From the NCBI GenBank assembly GCA_963850765.1, contig CAWKMN010000003.1, positions 1,054,001 to 1,118,000 of the forward strand: DNA of 64,000 bases, in the 5' to 3' direction. A program made the position numbers and the translations under genes. This DNA is from CAWKMN01 sp963850765. GTDB taxonomy: Bacteria > Chloroflexota > Anaerolineae > Aggregatilineales > Aggregatilineaceae. This document shows, in pieces, positions 1 to 9,239 of this stretch (its first letter is position 1; each line of letters opens with the position of its first letter). The notes under the pieces are model-generated. The model had not been told where the DNA came from. It did not search any database and was given only the letters and a program-made list of their open reading frames with translations.

Positions 1-127
1 TTCGAGTGAAACAACCATGCCGGCCGGGTTAATCCGAGAGAAGGCGTCAGTGGGACCACAACTGGAACGCGTGCGTCTGATTTGTGCTCGGCTCAGTCTG
101 TCAGCGGGCATCTAAGGAGTTTGAAGC

Positions 128-1282
128 ATGGCAGTAGCTGATGGCGCAGAACCCATTTCCCTGCAGCAGCAGGAAAAACCCAGTACCAGTCCGCTGATGG
201 ACTCCTGGAAACTCTTTCGCCGCAACAAAGCTTCCGTCGTGGCAGTTATCGTGTTGGCGATTATCGGGGTACTGGCGATGGGTGCCCGCCTGTGGACGGA
301 ACTGGGTCTGCTCGATGCGCGTGCTGGCGCGGATGCACGGCATACGATCAATCCGGTCAATCTCGAAGAAGTAGACGTCTATCCCGATCCGGGCACGTGC
401 GCGCGAGACGGTCTGGATACGGACCCCTATTGGTGCGGCTGGCTGGCTCCTGAAGCAATGACCCTGGTGCAGAGCCAGTTCTGTTCGGCTCACGACGAAC
501 CGGATTTTGACCGGAAGCAGTGGTGTTACGTCCTCGGGGCGGACAGCAACGGCAAAGACTGGCTGACACAGACTTTTTATGGTGCCCAGGTATCCTTGAC
601 GGTTGGGCTCATCGGCTCGACGATGAGTCTCATCGTGGGCATGATCTACGGCGTGGTCTCCGGCTATTACGGCGGGCGCGTGGATAATATCATGATGCGG
701 ATCATCGACTTTTTGTACGGCCTGCCCTTCCTGGTCATGGTGATCCTGCTTCAGGTCTACTTCACCGAAGTGGCGCGCACGTACCAGAATACCAACCAGC
801 GAGGTATAGCAGGGTTCCTGCTCGACCTCAACAAAGATATGGGCGGGCTGCTCTTTTTGTTCTTCGCGCTGGGCGCGCTGAGCTGGATCGGCATGGCCCG
901 GCAGGCGCGCGGCCTGGTGCTGTCGTACCGCGAAAAGGAATTTGTCGAAGCCGCCCGTGCCGTGGGAGCCAGCAACCGGCGGATCATCTTTGTCCACCTG
1001 CTGCCGAACATCCTGGGGCCGCTGGTGGTGCTCGAAACCCTGGCAATTCCGGGTTACATCTTTTACGAAGCCTTCCTGAGCTTTATCGGCCTGGGCGTAC
1101 AACCGGATACCCCAAGCTGGGGATCCATGATCAGCGAAGTGCGCACGCGGGGTGGCTTCTTCTCGAACCGCTATATCCTGCTCGTGCCGAGCATGGCCCT
1201 GGTACTCACCACCCTTTCGTTTAATTTCCTGGGCGATGGACTGCGTGATGCGCTTGATCCGCGCATGCGCGGCACCAAGTGA
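128..1282 (+). CDS. Oligopeptide-type ABC transporter permease (DppC/OppC family)
   Basis: Inner-membrane permease subunit of a peptide-type ABC importer. A first membrane helix (about residues 35-55) is followed by an unusually long extracytoplasmic loop with four or five cysteines. Then comes the family motif LGADSNGKDWLTQTFYGA, which corresponds to LGTDxxGRDxLSRxxYGA of OppC. The cytoplasmic EAA loop that contacts the ATPase is visible as EFVEAARAVGASNRR. At 384 residues it is longer than a usual OppC (about 300), and the Cys-rich loop accounts for the difference. The ATG at 128 follows an AAGGAG-type site. It is co-directional with the SH3b protein at 1308 and the DppB-type permease at 3100. 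The ATPases and the binding protein are not in the window. Confidence 0.93.
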   Translation: MAVADGAEPISLQQQEKPSTSPLMDSWKLFRRNKASVVAVIVLAIIGVLAMGARLWTELGLLDARAGADARHTINPVNLEEVDVYPDPGTCARDGLDTDPYWCGWLAPEAMTLVQSQFCSAHDEPDFDRKQWCYVLGADSNGKDWLTQTFYGAQVSLTVGLIGSTMSLIVGMIYGVVSGYYGGRVDNIMMRIIDFLYGLPFLVMVILLQVYFTEVARTYQNTNQRGIAGFLLDLNKDMGGLLFLFFALGALSWIGMARQARGLVLSYREKEFVEAARAVGASNRRIIFVHLLPNILGPLVVLETLAIPGYIFYEAFLSFIGLGVQPDTPSWGSMISEVRTRGGFFSNRYILLVPSMALVLTTLSFNFLGDGLRDALDPRMRGTK

Positions 1283-1307
1283 CGAGCGCAGAGGAGAAGA
1301 CCTGGCT

Positions 1308-3083
1308 GTGACGACAAAAAATACCCGGCTTTCCGGGGCCCTGTTCATCGTATTTGCGAGCTTGCTGGTTGCCAGCTTCGCCTGCTATTCGGGGCAGGTA
1401 CCCGGTGTCTTTGAATTGACTCCCTATACGACGCAAACGCCCTTACCCAGGGTCGCTAATCCACGCTTTCAGATTTTGGAGACGGTGTTGGCACCCGCCG
1501 AGCTGGGTCAAACCTTCTTTAACATGACAGGCCAACCCGAAGCCCTGGACCCCAGCGGCCAGAATTCCGACGCAATCTGCCTGCGCAATTCATCCGCCCA
1601 GGTGCTTTACGTCGGGCGCGGGGCCGATGGCATCAACTATTACCTGCTGGAGTGCGGCGGTTCGGTGGGGTGGTCTTCCGAAGATCGCCTGGCAGGGCCG
1701 CTGAATTTCCAGGAGGACAGCCTCGCGATCACCGTGTCGGCCAACGGTCAGCCCCTGCAACTGCTGGACGAACAAACACTACAGCCGATGCCGGCCAATC
1801 CGTTTGCCGCCTGCCAACCCGAAACGATTGTGACCGTGCATGGGATCAACGCGGTCGAGACTGAGGGCAGCAGCACCAAAGATATGCTCTACCTCATCGA
1901 GTGCCCTGCCGGGACGCGCGGATGGGCGACCAATGCGGATCTGTTTGGCCCGGTCAACGTCAATATTGGGGACCGCGCCCTGGCGATCAACGCCGATGGA
2001 TCGGAGTTCCGCCTCGCCAGCGAAGCCGCGCCGGTCACGGATGAGAACGCCGTCGAGGGAGAATGTGCGCCAGGGTCCGTGCTCGAAACCCAGTCGGCCA
2101 TGTTTGCCGGCGATACCGTGTACTTTGAAGTCACGTGCGGTGATGTCGAAGGTTGGGTGAACGAGCAGAATATCATCGGCCCGCTGCGTTTTGACGCCGG
2201 GACGAACGCGCTGGTCCACGTCGAGCCGATCCCGATCTTCGAAGATGAGCTGCCCGCCGAGATCGCGGGCGAAGTCACGGTCGCCGCGGCAGAGGGTGTT
2301 CCCACCGAGGGCGAGACGGCCGAAGGTGAGCAGCCCGCTGAAGGCGAACAGCCCGCCGAAGGCGCGCCCACCGAAGGCGAACAGCCCGCTGACACCGCCG
2401 AAACAACGCCCGGTGAAGTCATCGCACAGCGAAAAATCGTGCAGTATACGCCACCTGTCTATCTGACCGATAAGCCGGGACCGGCGATTTGCACGGGTGA
2501 TGAAACGAATGTCGTCGGGCAGTGCGTTACTAACACCGGGGCCAAACTGCTCGAATACACCGGCGTCGATAATGTGCTCTACTACCGCATCACGTGTGAT
2601 GAATGTGTTGAAATGAGCGAAGCCGCGGAAGGCGAGGGGCCTACCTGCGCCGCTTATGAAACGCGTGAAGGCTGGGTCGAACAGCAGTATCTCCAGGGCC
2701 CGGTGGACTTCCTGGCGGGTGATGTGACCACGTTCAACCCCGACAGCACGGCGATCGAAGCGGACGAAGCAACGGGCGAACTGTGGGCGCGCGTCCCCAC
2801 GACGACCGCGGGCGCAACATCGATCGGCCGCTTCACCGAGTTCGCGGGCCGCTGCCCGGTAGATGCGCAGGTCACGGTGACAGGTCTGCGGCTCGAAAAA
2901 GCGCGCACCAGCAACAACTACGCGTTCTTCTACCAGATCGAGTGTCAGGGTCAGAAAGCCACGTCTGTGATGGAGACCGATGCCGCCGGCAAGACTCGCC
3001 CTGTCGTTCACTATGAGAGCGACGAGACCGCAACCATTTCCGGGGTAATCGCGGGCCGCGACCTGGAAGCCATGCAAGAGTAA
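1308..3083 (+). CDS. Secreted or membrane-anchored protein with about five Cys-containing SH3b-like repeats
   Basis: I chose the GTG at 1308 because it follows a GAGGAGAAG ribosome site and starts directly before a hydrophobic signal or anchor segment; an in-frame upstream extension overlaps the permease gene. The protein has 591 residues. After the signal (possible but non-canonical lipobox at Cys26) there are repeated units of roughly 80 residues. Each has an early Cys, a late YxxECxG-type Cys, then GW and xGP (Cys91/116, 169/199, 253/277, 395/430, and a weaker fifth at 516/546). A Glu/Gly/Pro/Thr-rich linker of near-identical EGEQPA units lies at about residues 328-366. SH3b-like folds usually bind envelope polymers or peptides. 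Its place between two permease genes suggests an accessory of that importer, which is inference. The molecular function is unknown. Confidence 0.75.
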   Translation: MTTKNTRLSGALFIVFASLLVASFACYSGQVPGVFELTPYTTQTPLPRVANPRFQILETVLAPAELGQTFFNMTGQPEALDPSGQNSDAICLRNSSAQVLYVGRGADGINYYLLECGGSVGWSSEDRLAGPLNFQEDSLAITVSANGQPLQLLDEQTLQPMPANPFAACQPETIVTVHGINAVETEGSSTKDMLYLIECPAGTRGWATNADLFGPVNVNIGDRALAINADGSEFRLASEAAPVTDENAVEGECAPGSVLETQSAMFAGDTVYFEVTCGDVEGWVNEQNIIGPLRFDAGTNALVHVEPIPIFEDELPAEIAGEVTVAAAEGVPTEGETAEGEQPAEGEQPAEGAPTEGEQPADTAETTPGEVIAQRKIVQYTPPVYLTDKPGPAICTGDETNVVGQCVTNTGAKLLEYTGVDNVLYYRITCDECVEMSEAAEGEGPTCAAYETREGWVEQQYLQGPVDFLAGDVTTFNPDSTAIEADEATGELWARVPTTTAGATSIGRFTEFAGRCPVDAQVTVTGLRLEKARTSNNYAFFYQIECQGQKATSVMETDAAGKTRPVVHYESDETATISGVIAGRDLEAMQE

Positions 3084-3099
3084 AGGCAAGGAACCATCG

Positions 3100-4308
3100 A
3101 TGATCGAAGCACACAAGAAACAACCCAATCCGATTTCCCTGCTGATCGAGAGTGCCCTCAATACGCTGGTGAGGCTGCTTGGCGGTGCCAGCATGTTCAG
3201 GTTCCTGATCCGGCGCACCCTGGCCGCCATCCCGGTCTTGTTTGCCATCATGCTGGTGACGTTCACCCTGACTCACCTGCTGCCCGGCGGGCCCTTCGAT
3301 GCCGCGGGCCAGCGCCGCATGCCGGAATACATGGTCCGCCAGCTTGAACAGAAATTCGGGCTGGATAAGCCGGTGCTGTTTAACACCTGGGATGACGGCC
3401 GTTTCCCGGACGGCGACGACTGGCGCATCGCTGGCTACCGCGAGGAAATCCGGTCGGTCGGCGGCGGCCCGAACGGCGAAGTCATCAACAAAACAGAGAA
3501 GGTTTTCCGTATCGATCTGCTTGATTCGCAGTTCTTCAACTATGTATGGGGCGTCATTCACCTGGACTTCGGCCCGTCGTTGAGCCGCGACCTGCGTAAC
3601 CAGAATGTCCAGGTCAGCGACGAAATCTCACGGCGTCTGCCGGTGTCTATGCGAATTGGTGTGTTCGCTGTGATCATGGGCTTTTCGCTGGGCGTCCCGC
3701 TGGGCGTGCTGGCGGCGGTGTACCATAACACCTTTATCGACTGGGTGGCGATGTTCTTCGCCGTGCTGAGTATGGCCACACCGGGCATTGTGCTGGCCCC
3801 GGTCCTGATCATCATCTTCGCGGTAGAGCTGGAATGGGTGCCGGTGGCAGATACCAATGACCAGTGGCGCCACCCGGAGTTATCGCTGTACTACCTGCAA
3901 ATCCTGGCGCTGCCGGTCATCACGCTGGGCACTGGCATGGCCGCCGGCATTGCCCGCCTGACCCGCGCCAGCCTGCTGCAAGTGCTGCACGAAGACTATG
4001 TGCGCACCGCCCGCGCGAAGGGTCTGCGCGAGCGCGTCGTGATCTATGTGCATGCCCTCAAAAACGCGATGATCCCGGTCGCCACGATCATCGGGCCGAT
4101 GCTGGCCGGCGTGCTGACCGGCACGTTTGTCGTGGAATTGATCTTCGTCATCCCCGGCCTGGGCGAAGTGTTTATCAACAGCGTGGGCGCGCGCGATTAC
4201 ACGATGATCATGGGCGTGTCGATCCTGTATTCCGTGCTGCTGATCATGGGCAATATCATGGTGGACGTGATGTATACCTGGCTGGATCCCCGCATCCGTT
4301 TCGATTAA
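3100..4308 (+). CDS. Oligopeptide-type ABC transporter permease (DppB/OppB family)
   Basis: Permease partner of the DppC-like protein at 128. The OppB signature FLIRRTLAAIPVLFAIMLVT begins near residue 33 and is followed by LPGGPFD. The EAA-type loop EDYVRTARAKGLRER and the C-terminal LDPRIR ending are present. There are 402 residues, with a 30-residue N-terminal extension relative to usual OppB. The ATG at 3100 is preceded by AAGGAACC; the internal ATG at 3193 would give the usual length but I see no good ribosome site there. The gene is 16 bases after the SH3b-repeat gene, so the three genes are probably one transcript. A hairpin terminator follows at 4346. Confidence 0.93.
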   Translation: MIEAHKKQPNPISLLIESALNTLVRLLGGASMFRFLIRRTLAAIPVLFAIMLVTFTLTHLLPGGPFDAAGQRRMPEYMVRQLEQKFGLDKPVLFNTWDDGRFPDGDDWRIAGYREEIRSVGGGPNGEVINKTEKVFRIDLLDSQFFNYVWGVIHLDFGPSLSRDLRNQNVQVSDEISRRLPVSMRIGVFAVIMGFSLGVPLGVLAAVYHNTFIDWVAMFFAVLSMATPGIVLAPVLIIIFAVELEWVPVADTNDQWRHPELSLYYLQILALPVITLGTGMAAGIARLTRASLLQVLHEDYVRTARAKGLRERVVIYVHALKNAMIPVATIIGPMLAGVLTGTFVVELIFVIPGLGEVFINSVGARDYTMIMGVSILYSVLLIMGNIMVDVMYTWLDPRIRFD

Positions 4309-4345
4309 CCATCGCTGCAACGACCCAAAAGCATCCGGTTATCGA

Positions 4346-4370
4346 GGGCGCTGGCGCCACCAGCGCCCTT
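4346..4370 (+). terminator. Hairpin terminator after ABC permease operon
   Basis: GGGCGCTGG (4346-4354) pairs perfectly with CCAGCGCCC (4360-4368) around a five-base loop, followed by TTATAATT. It lies 38 bases after the permease stop and before the promoter-like sequence of the next gene. The T tract is short, so intrinsic termination is likely but not certain. Confidence 0.6.
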
Positions 4371-4437
4371 ATAATTGGAACTGTAAGAACAGCCCCGCCA
4401 GCGTGATACCGTAGGTTGTGGTTTCGCGGCAGGCGGC

Positions 4438-4443
4438 TAAAAT
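4438..4443 (+). promoter_or_regulatory. -10-like element TAAAAT upstream of FHA gene
   Basis: GGC followed by TAAAAT lies 58 bases before the start codon at 4496. It fits the (T/G)GCTANAAT pattern seen before several other genes in this window. No convincing -35 was found. Confidence 0.35.
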
Positions 4444-4495
4444 ATCCTAAGCTGTGAGCGTATAGCAGTGGTCTGTCAGCGGGAGCAGTAGCAGC

Positions 4496-6544
4496 ATGTT
4501 TTACGGCAGAGTGGACGTCTATTGGCCCGAGGGCCCGGTCGAAAGCTACCGGCTGAACAAACCTGCCATTGCCATCGGACGGTCAACGGGCAACGACATT
4601 GTGCTGGATACCACCTCGATTTCCCGCTATCACATCACGCTCACCTACAAAGATCAGCAGCTTCTGCTGGAAGACCTGGGATCCGTTAACGGCACCTATA
4701 TTGATGGCGCTCGTCTGGAAGCCCATGCGCCTCGTCCATTGCGCGCGGGTGAAGAAGTGCAGATCGGGGATGTCCTGCTGATTTACCACCCCCCTGCCGA
4801 GGATTCCGCCACCGACTTCGACGCGGAGACGACTCAGCGTGTGGTGCTTTCGCAGCCGACCTACCAGATCGAGCTTGAAGGGCCGGATATTCCGGTCGCG
4901 CCGGGTGCCCATGCCCAGGCGGCACTGCGGGTCGAAAACCAGGGCGACGAAAACGACTGCTACTTTGTCGAAGTGGACGGTCTGCCGAAGGGTTGGGTGC
5001 GCGCCGATCGCGTCGAGATCGAGTTGGAGCCAGGTGAACACGGCCATATTCAGCTCAGCCTCAAGCCGCTGCGCCGCAGTGAAAGCGTGCCCGGCGATCA
5101 CCCGTTTACGGTGCGCGTGCGGTCGCAATCGCGGCCATCCGAAACGCTGAACATCCCGGCCACGCTGCGTGTGCTGCCGTTCAGCGGCTTTGGGTTGGCA
5201 TTGGGCAGCGAACGTGTAGAAGGCGGCTCCAGTTTTAAGCTGTACCTGCATAACCAGGGAAATGCGCCGCTGCGACTCGCGATTCAGGGCACCGATTCCA
5301 ATCAGGCGCTCCGGTTTCGTCTGCCCACGCCGCAGATCCAGCTTGCGGCGGGCGAGCGCCAGACGCTCACCGGGACGATCGTACCCCGGCGGCGGCGGTT
5401 GTTCGGGCCGACCCGCGAGCATGAATTCGCGCTGGCGGCGCGCGCATTGGACCCTTCCGGCTTCGTGGCGTCGGTGCCGGGGACGTATATTGAAAACAGT
5501 CTGCTGCCGGCCTGGGTTCCTGTGCTGGCCGTGCCGCTCGTCCTGATCGCCGCAGGGCTGTTCGCGGTCCTGCTGCTGTTGTTGTTCAACAGCGACGATA
5601 ACGGCACCCCGGCCGTCGCACCCTCGATCCGGTCGCTGACCGTCTCCAATCCGGCGATCACGCTGGGCGACACGGTGAACCTGACCTGGGACGTGACGGA
5701 CGCCGAAGAGGTGCGGGTTTTCATCGAGCGCGGCGATACGCGGCAGCCCTATTCGCTCGAATCCAGTACGCCGCCGATCACGGTGCCGTTTCACGAGGCT
5801 GGCTTGTATACCGTGGTGCTCGAAGCCTACAACGACGATCAGGTAAGCACCGCGGCGGTGACAGTGGAAGTTCGCCCGCTGGTCACGATGACCGTGCAGC
5901 CGCTCACCGGCCCTGAACTCGTCTACCATGTCCGCCAGCAGGTGCAGATCGAATGGAGCGTCAGCGGGGCCAGGGAATTCGGCACCGGCTATCAGATCTG
6001 GCTGGAGAGTCCGAACCAGCCCGATCCCCTGCTGCCTGCGCCGCTGCCGCTGGCCGGCCAGCAGCAGATTCAGATCGTCCCGGACGAAGCGCAAGCGGAA
6101 TGGCTGGTGACGCTGTACGCGCGCGGGCAGGATGATGTGACGGCTGGCGTGACCCAAACACTGCCGATCGTATATCCAAGCTGCGAGCTGACCGCCGCCC
6201 GCACTGTGGTCCGCAGCGGTCCCGGCGAGGCGTATCCCGCCCTGGTGCCGCCGCTGCAAAGCCCGGCGGATGGCAGTCTGTCGCTCTCGCCCATCGCGCG
6301 GGATTCCAGCGGATCATGGATGCAGGTTCCCATTGGGGTGGACAGTCCCCGGCTTGGCTGGGTGCCGCTCCGCGATTTTAACTGCCTGAATTTCGACCCG
6401 GCGCAGCTTGTGATCACGGAAGACTATCTGCCGCCGCCAACGCCGCCCGCGCCGCCCACCGGGACGCCGGCTGCCACCGCCACCCCGGCTACGCCGAGCG
6501 CCCGGCCAACACCAATCATTATTACCGCTACGCCCGCCCGGTGA
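4496..6544 (+). CDS. FHA-domain membrane protein with Ig-like and SH3b domains
   Basis: A 682-residue protein. An N-terminal FHA phosphothreonine-binding domain (about 1-100) shows GRSTGNDIVL, SRYH and LGSVNGTYIDG. Two beta-rich Ig/NEW3-like domains follow (about 120-325). There is a single membrane helix at about 340-364, then Ig-like units, an SH3b-like domain with conserved Cys and GWVPL, and a Thr/Pro-rich tail. With one helix and no signal peptide, the FHA end should be cytoplasmic and the SH3b end outside. This would fit a link between Ser/Thr-kinase signalling and the wall, but no kinase gene is in the window. It is monocistronic between a terminator and the next cluster. Confidence 0.85.
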   Translation: MFYGRVDVYWPEGPVESYRLNKPAIAIGRSTGNDIVLDTTSISRYHITLTYKDQQLLLEDLGSVNGTYIDGARLEAHAPRPLRAGEEVQIGDVLLIYHPPAEDSATDFDAETTQRVVLSQPTYQIELEGPDIPVAPGAHAQAALRVENQGDENDCYFVEVDGLPKGWVRADRVEIELEPGEHGHIQLSLKPLRRSESVPGDHPFTVRVRSQSRPSETLNIPATLRVLPFSGFGLALGSERVEGGSSFKLYLHNQGNAPLRLAIQGTDSNQALRFRLPTPQIQLAAGERQTLTGTIVPRRRRLFGPTREHEFALAARALDPSGFVASVPGTYIENSLLPAWVPVLAVPLVLIAAGLFAVLLLLLFNSDDNGTPAVAPSIRSLTVSNPAITLGDTVNLTWDVTDAEEVRVFIERGDTRQPYSLESSTPPITVPFHEAGLYTVVLEAYNDDQVSTAAVTVEVRPLVTMTVQPLTGPELVYHVRQQVQIEWSVSGAREFGTGYQIWLESPNQPDPLLPAPLPLAGQQQIQIVPDEAQAEWLVTLYARGQDDVTAGVTQTLPIVYPSCELTAARTVVRSGPGEAYPALVPPLQSPADGSLSLSPIARDSSGSWMQVPIGVDSPRLGWVPLRDFNCLNFDPAQLVITEDYLPPPTPPAPPTGTPAATATPATPSARPTPIIITATPAR

Positions 6545-6575
6545 GGATGAACTCCGGGACAAATCGGAACATCTG

Positions 6576-6584
6576 TGCTAAAAT
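6576..6584 (+). promoter_or_regulatory. Extended -10-like element TGCTAAAAT
   Basis: TGCTAAAAT lies about 100 bases before the likely start of the 20-kb cluster. It matches the extended -10 form seen at 54467, 56518 and (minus strand) 62448. A clear -35 is absent. Confidence 0.4.
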
Positions 6585-6683
6585 AATCAGCGTCTGCGGC
6601 AACAGGTCGCGGGTGAGAAAAAGCGCCGCGTCATACGTAAAATAGAGATAGACGCCGGAACCCTGGTGCCCGGTGGAGCGTCT

Positions 6684-9206
6684 GTGAATGCAGGAGAATA
6701 CAGGTTCAATGTGAAACGCCAACTCGTGACGCTTCTTTTTCTGTTGATGATTGCCGTCCCCGGCCTGCTGGCCTTTGCCCCCCCGCTTCGCCAGGACGTG
6801 ATTACCATGGCGGTAAACGCGGGCTACGATGGGTATTATCGGCACGGGCAGTGGGTGCCGCTTCAGATCAGCGTCAGCAACAGCGGCGACGATCTGACCG
6901 GCTATATCCGCGTGCGGACGGGCGATGTTGGCGGTCTGGAAGAGATCATCTACCGGACGCCCATCGATCTGCCGCGGGACGCCCGCAAACAGGTTTTTCT
7001 GTACGTCTCACCCGAAGATTTCGCCGTGAAGATGCAGGTCGAAGTGGTCGATCGCACAGGACGGATCGCGGCCCGCGAAGATGCGAATCTGAATACCACC
7101 CAGACCGAAGATCTGCTGGTGGCTGTGGTGACAGCATCCGCGTTTGGAGCGGTTGATCTCACGGCGCTGGTGCCCGGCACGGGTGATGGACATCAGACCA
7201 ACTGGCGCATTGAGGATATTCCCACCCTGTCCGATGCGTTGGCGGGGTTGGACGTGATGATGTTCCACGACGTTGATACCGGCGATCTCAGCGCCGACCA
7301 GCAGACAGCCGTGCTGGAATGGGTGCTGGCCGGGGGACATCTGATCGTCGCCGGTGGGGAGTCATGGCAGCGGACCACCGCCGGCCTTGAAGACCTGCTC
7401 CCGGTGACTTTGCGCGGTACCGTGCCGATCCGCACGCTGGCGCCGCTGGCCGAGTATCTGCATCTGCCCGCCGACTCGCTGGACGGTGACATGACCGCCA
7501 CCGACAGCGAGCCAAACCCATCGGCGGATGTACTGGTTCGCGTGGGTGAAACGCCGTTGATTGTGCGGCAGGAGATGGGCGGGGGGCTGGTCGATTTTCT
7601 GGCGATCGACCCGAACGCCGAGCCGCTGCGCTCATGGGCCGATAAACAGTCCCTGTGGTATACGCTGATCGCGTCGATGGGACAGCGGCCAGTGTGGGGG
7701 CGCGGCTTTTCCTACTGGGGAGCCGCACGCGAAGCGACTCTGACTACCTTCAGCAATGTGCTGCCGACCTTTTTCCAGTTGTGCGGCTTTTTGCTGCTGT
7801 ACATCGCCCTGCTCGGCCCGGTGAATTATATCGTGCTCCGGCGGCTGAACCGGCGCGAATGGGCGTGGTTCACCATCCCGATCCTGATCGTCATTTTCAG
7901 CGTGCTGGCCTACCAACTGGGCTTTAACCTGCGCGGCAACGTGCCGACGGTGAACCGTCTGACGGTGGTGCGCGTCTGGCCGGACACGGACAAGGCGCAG
8001 GTGATGAGCCTGATCGGGGTGCAGTCGCCGCGCCGCGATACGTATGATATCACCGTCGAGCGCGGATATTCGCTGCGCGTCCTGCCCGAAGAAGGCGTTG
8101 GCCTGAACGTGCCGTCGATCATCGACCAGGGCACGCAGTACGCCGCCAAGGACATCCCGATTGACGCGGGGACCATCGGCAGTTTTGTCGCGAGTGGCTT
8201 TACCGATGCGCCGGATCTGGACGCATCCGCCACGTGGAGCCTGAGCGGATCGGATGCACCGCGCATCACCGGCCGCGTGACCAACACGCTGGATGTGCCG
8301 CTGAAGGATCCGGTGGTGCTTTTCAAAGGGGGCGCCCACGTGCTGGAAACACTCGATCCGGGTGAAACGGCCACATTCGAGATCGCGCTTGGCCCTGGCG
8401 ACCCCGCGCCGCTGACGCTGGGGAACGCCGCGCGCACGTACCCCGCCTACAATTACAACTACGGCGGCAGCAGCTACTGGTCCTCTTCGGGCGGGCCGGG
8501 CTGGTGCTTCAAATACCAGGGGCTTTACCTGACCATCCCCGACGTGATGCAGGGCGAGCGTTTTTCGTGCGGGGCAAACCGTGTGACCGCAGACCAGCAG
8601 GAGATCCGCCGGCGCTACCGGCTGCTCAGCGCCCTGATCATGGATACGGATTTGAGCGGCGGGCGCGGCAGCGGGGCTTACCTGTTCGCCTGGACGGATC
8701 AGCCGATTGTCGGCGTTGAGCTGAACAGCCGTATCCAGAACGAAGAAGACACGACCCTGTACATCTTTGATCTCGCGCTGAGCGTCGAGGCTTCCGGCGA
8801 GCGGGTAGAAGTGCCGCCTGCGCTCACCACGTGGTCGCTGACCGAAACGGACGATCCCGCCACACTGCACGAGATCACGCCGACGATCAGCTTTCAGGTC
8901 ACGAACAGCAGCCAGGCCGCCTTCCAGTTTATGCCGCTGCCGGATGTCCGCCTGGAAACCGTCGAGGAACTGGTCGTGAATTTCCAGGGAAGCGGGTCGT
9001 TTGTGGTCGAACTGTGGAACTGGCGGACCCAGCGCTGGAACAGCATCCGCGTGAATCCCGATACCGGCGAAGCGCTCATCACCGAAGCGGGACGTTATGC
9101 CGGGCCGGAGAACGCCGTGAACGTCCGCATCCGGGCGAGCGAGATCGACACCTACAATCAGGTCCGCACCGTGATGGTTGCTTATCACGGGCGACTGGCA
9201 GGATAA
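6684..9206 (+). CDS. Membrane protein with glutamine-amidotransferase-like fold, first gene of MoxR/VWA cluster
   Basis: The GTG at 6684 follows GGAG at a good distance; a GTG at 6711 would give a shorter n-region before the same signal helix (LVTLLFLLMIAVPGLLAF). The large extracytoplasmic part includes a GATase1-like segment (LDVMMFHDV ... LEWVLAGGHLIVAGGE). Two membrane helices near residues 365-425 enclose the LLGPVNYIVLRRLNRREWAW motif, which recurs in uncharacterised proteins encoded with MoxR and BatA genes. A Tyr/Gly/Ser-rich patch and Trp/Cys residues lie near 600. The C-terminal half looks beta-rich and extracytoplasmic. The function is unknown; its position suggests part of the envelope machinery encoded downstream. 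Confidence 0.8.
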   Translation: MNAGEYRFNVKRQLVTLLFLLMIAVPGLLAFAPPLRQDVITMAVNAGYDGYYRHGQWVPLQISVSNSGDDLTGYIRVRTGDVGGLEEIIYRTPIDLPRDARKQVFLYVSPEDFAVKMQVEVVDRTGRIAAREDANLNTTQTEDLLVAVVTASAFGAVDLTALVPGTGDGHQTNWRIEDIPTLSDALAGLDVMMFHDVDTGDLSADQQTAVLEWVLAGGHLIVAGGESWQRTTAGLEDLLPVTLRGTVPIRTLAPLAEYLHLPADSLDGDMTATDSEPNPSADVLVRVGETPLIVRQEMGGGLVDFLAIDPNAEPLRSWADKQSLWYTLIASMGQRPVWGRGFSYWGAAREATLTTFSNVLPTFFQLCGFLLLYIALLGPVNYIVLRRLNRREWAWFTIPILIVIFSVLAYQLGFNLRGNVPTVNRLTVVRVWPDTDKAQVMSLIGVQSPRRDTYDITVERGYSLRVLPEEGVGLNVPSIIDQGTQYAAKDIPIDAGTIGSFVASGFTDAPDLDASATWSLSGSDAPRITGRVTNTLDVPLKDPVVLFKGGAHVLETLDPGETATFEIALGPGDPAPLTLGNAARTYPAYNYNYGGSSYWSSSGGPGWCFKYQGLYLTIPDVMQGERFSCGANRVTADQQEIRRRYRLLSALIMDTDLSGGRGSGAYLFAWTDQPIVGVELNSRIQNEEDTTLYIFDLALSVEASGERVEVPPALTTWSLTETDDPATLHEITPTISFQVTNSSQAAFQFMPLPDVRLETVEELVVNFQGSGSFVVELWNWRTQRWNSIRVNPDTGEALITEAGRYAGPENAVNVRIRASEIDTYNQVRTVMVAYHGRLAG

Positions 9207-9239
9207 TAACAACACAGGCAGGTAGCAGGAAAACCAAAG

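Noticed and set aside
2290..2400. Tandem EGEQPA-coding repeats as a possible mobile or satellite repeat
   Set aside because: They are in frame, within a linker of a coding gene, and not found elsewhere in the window.
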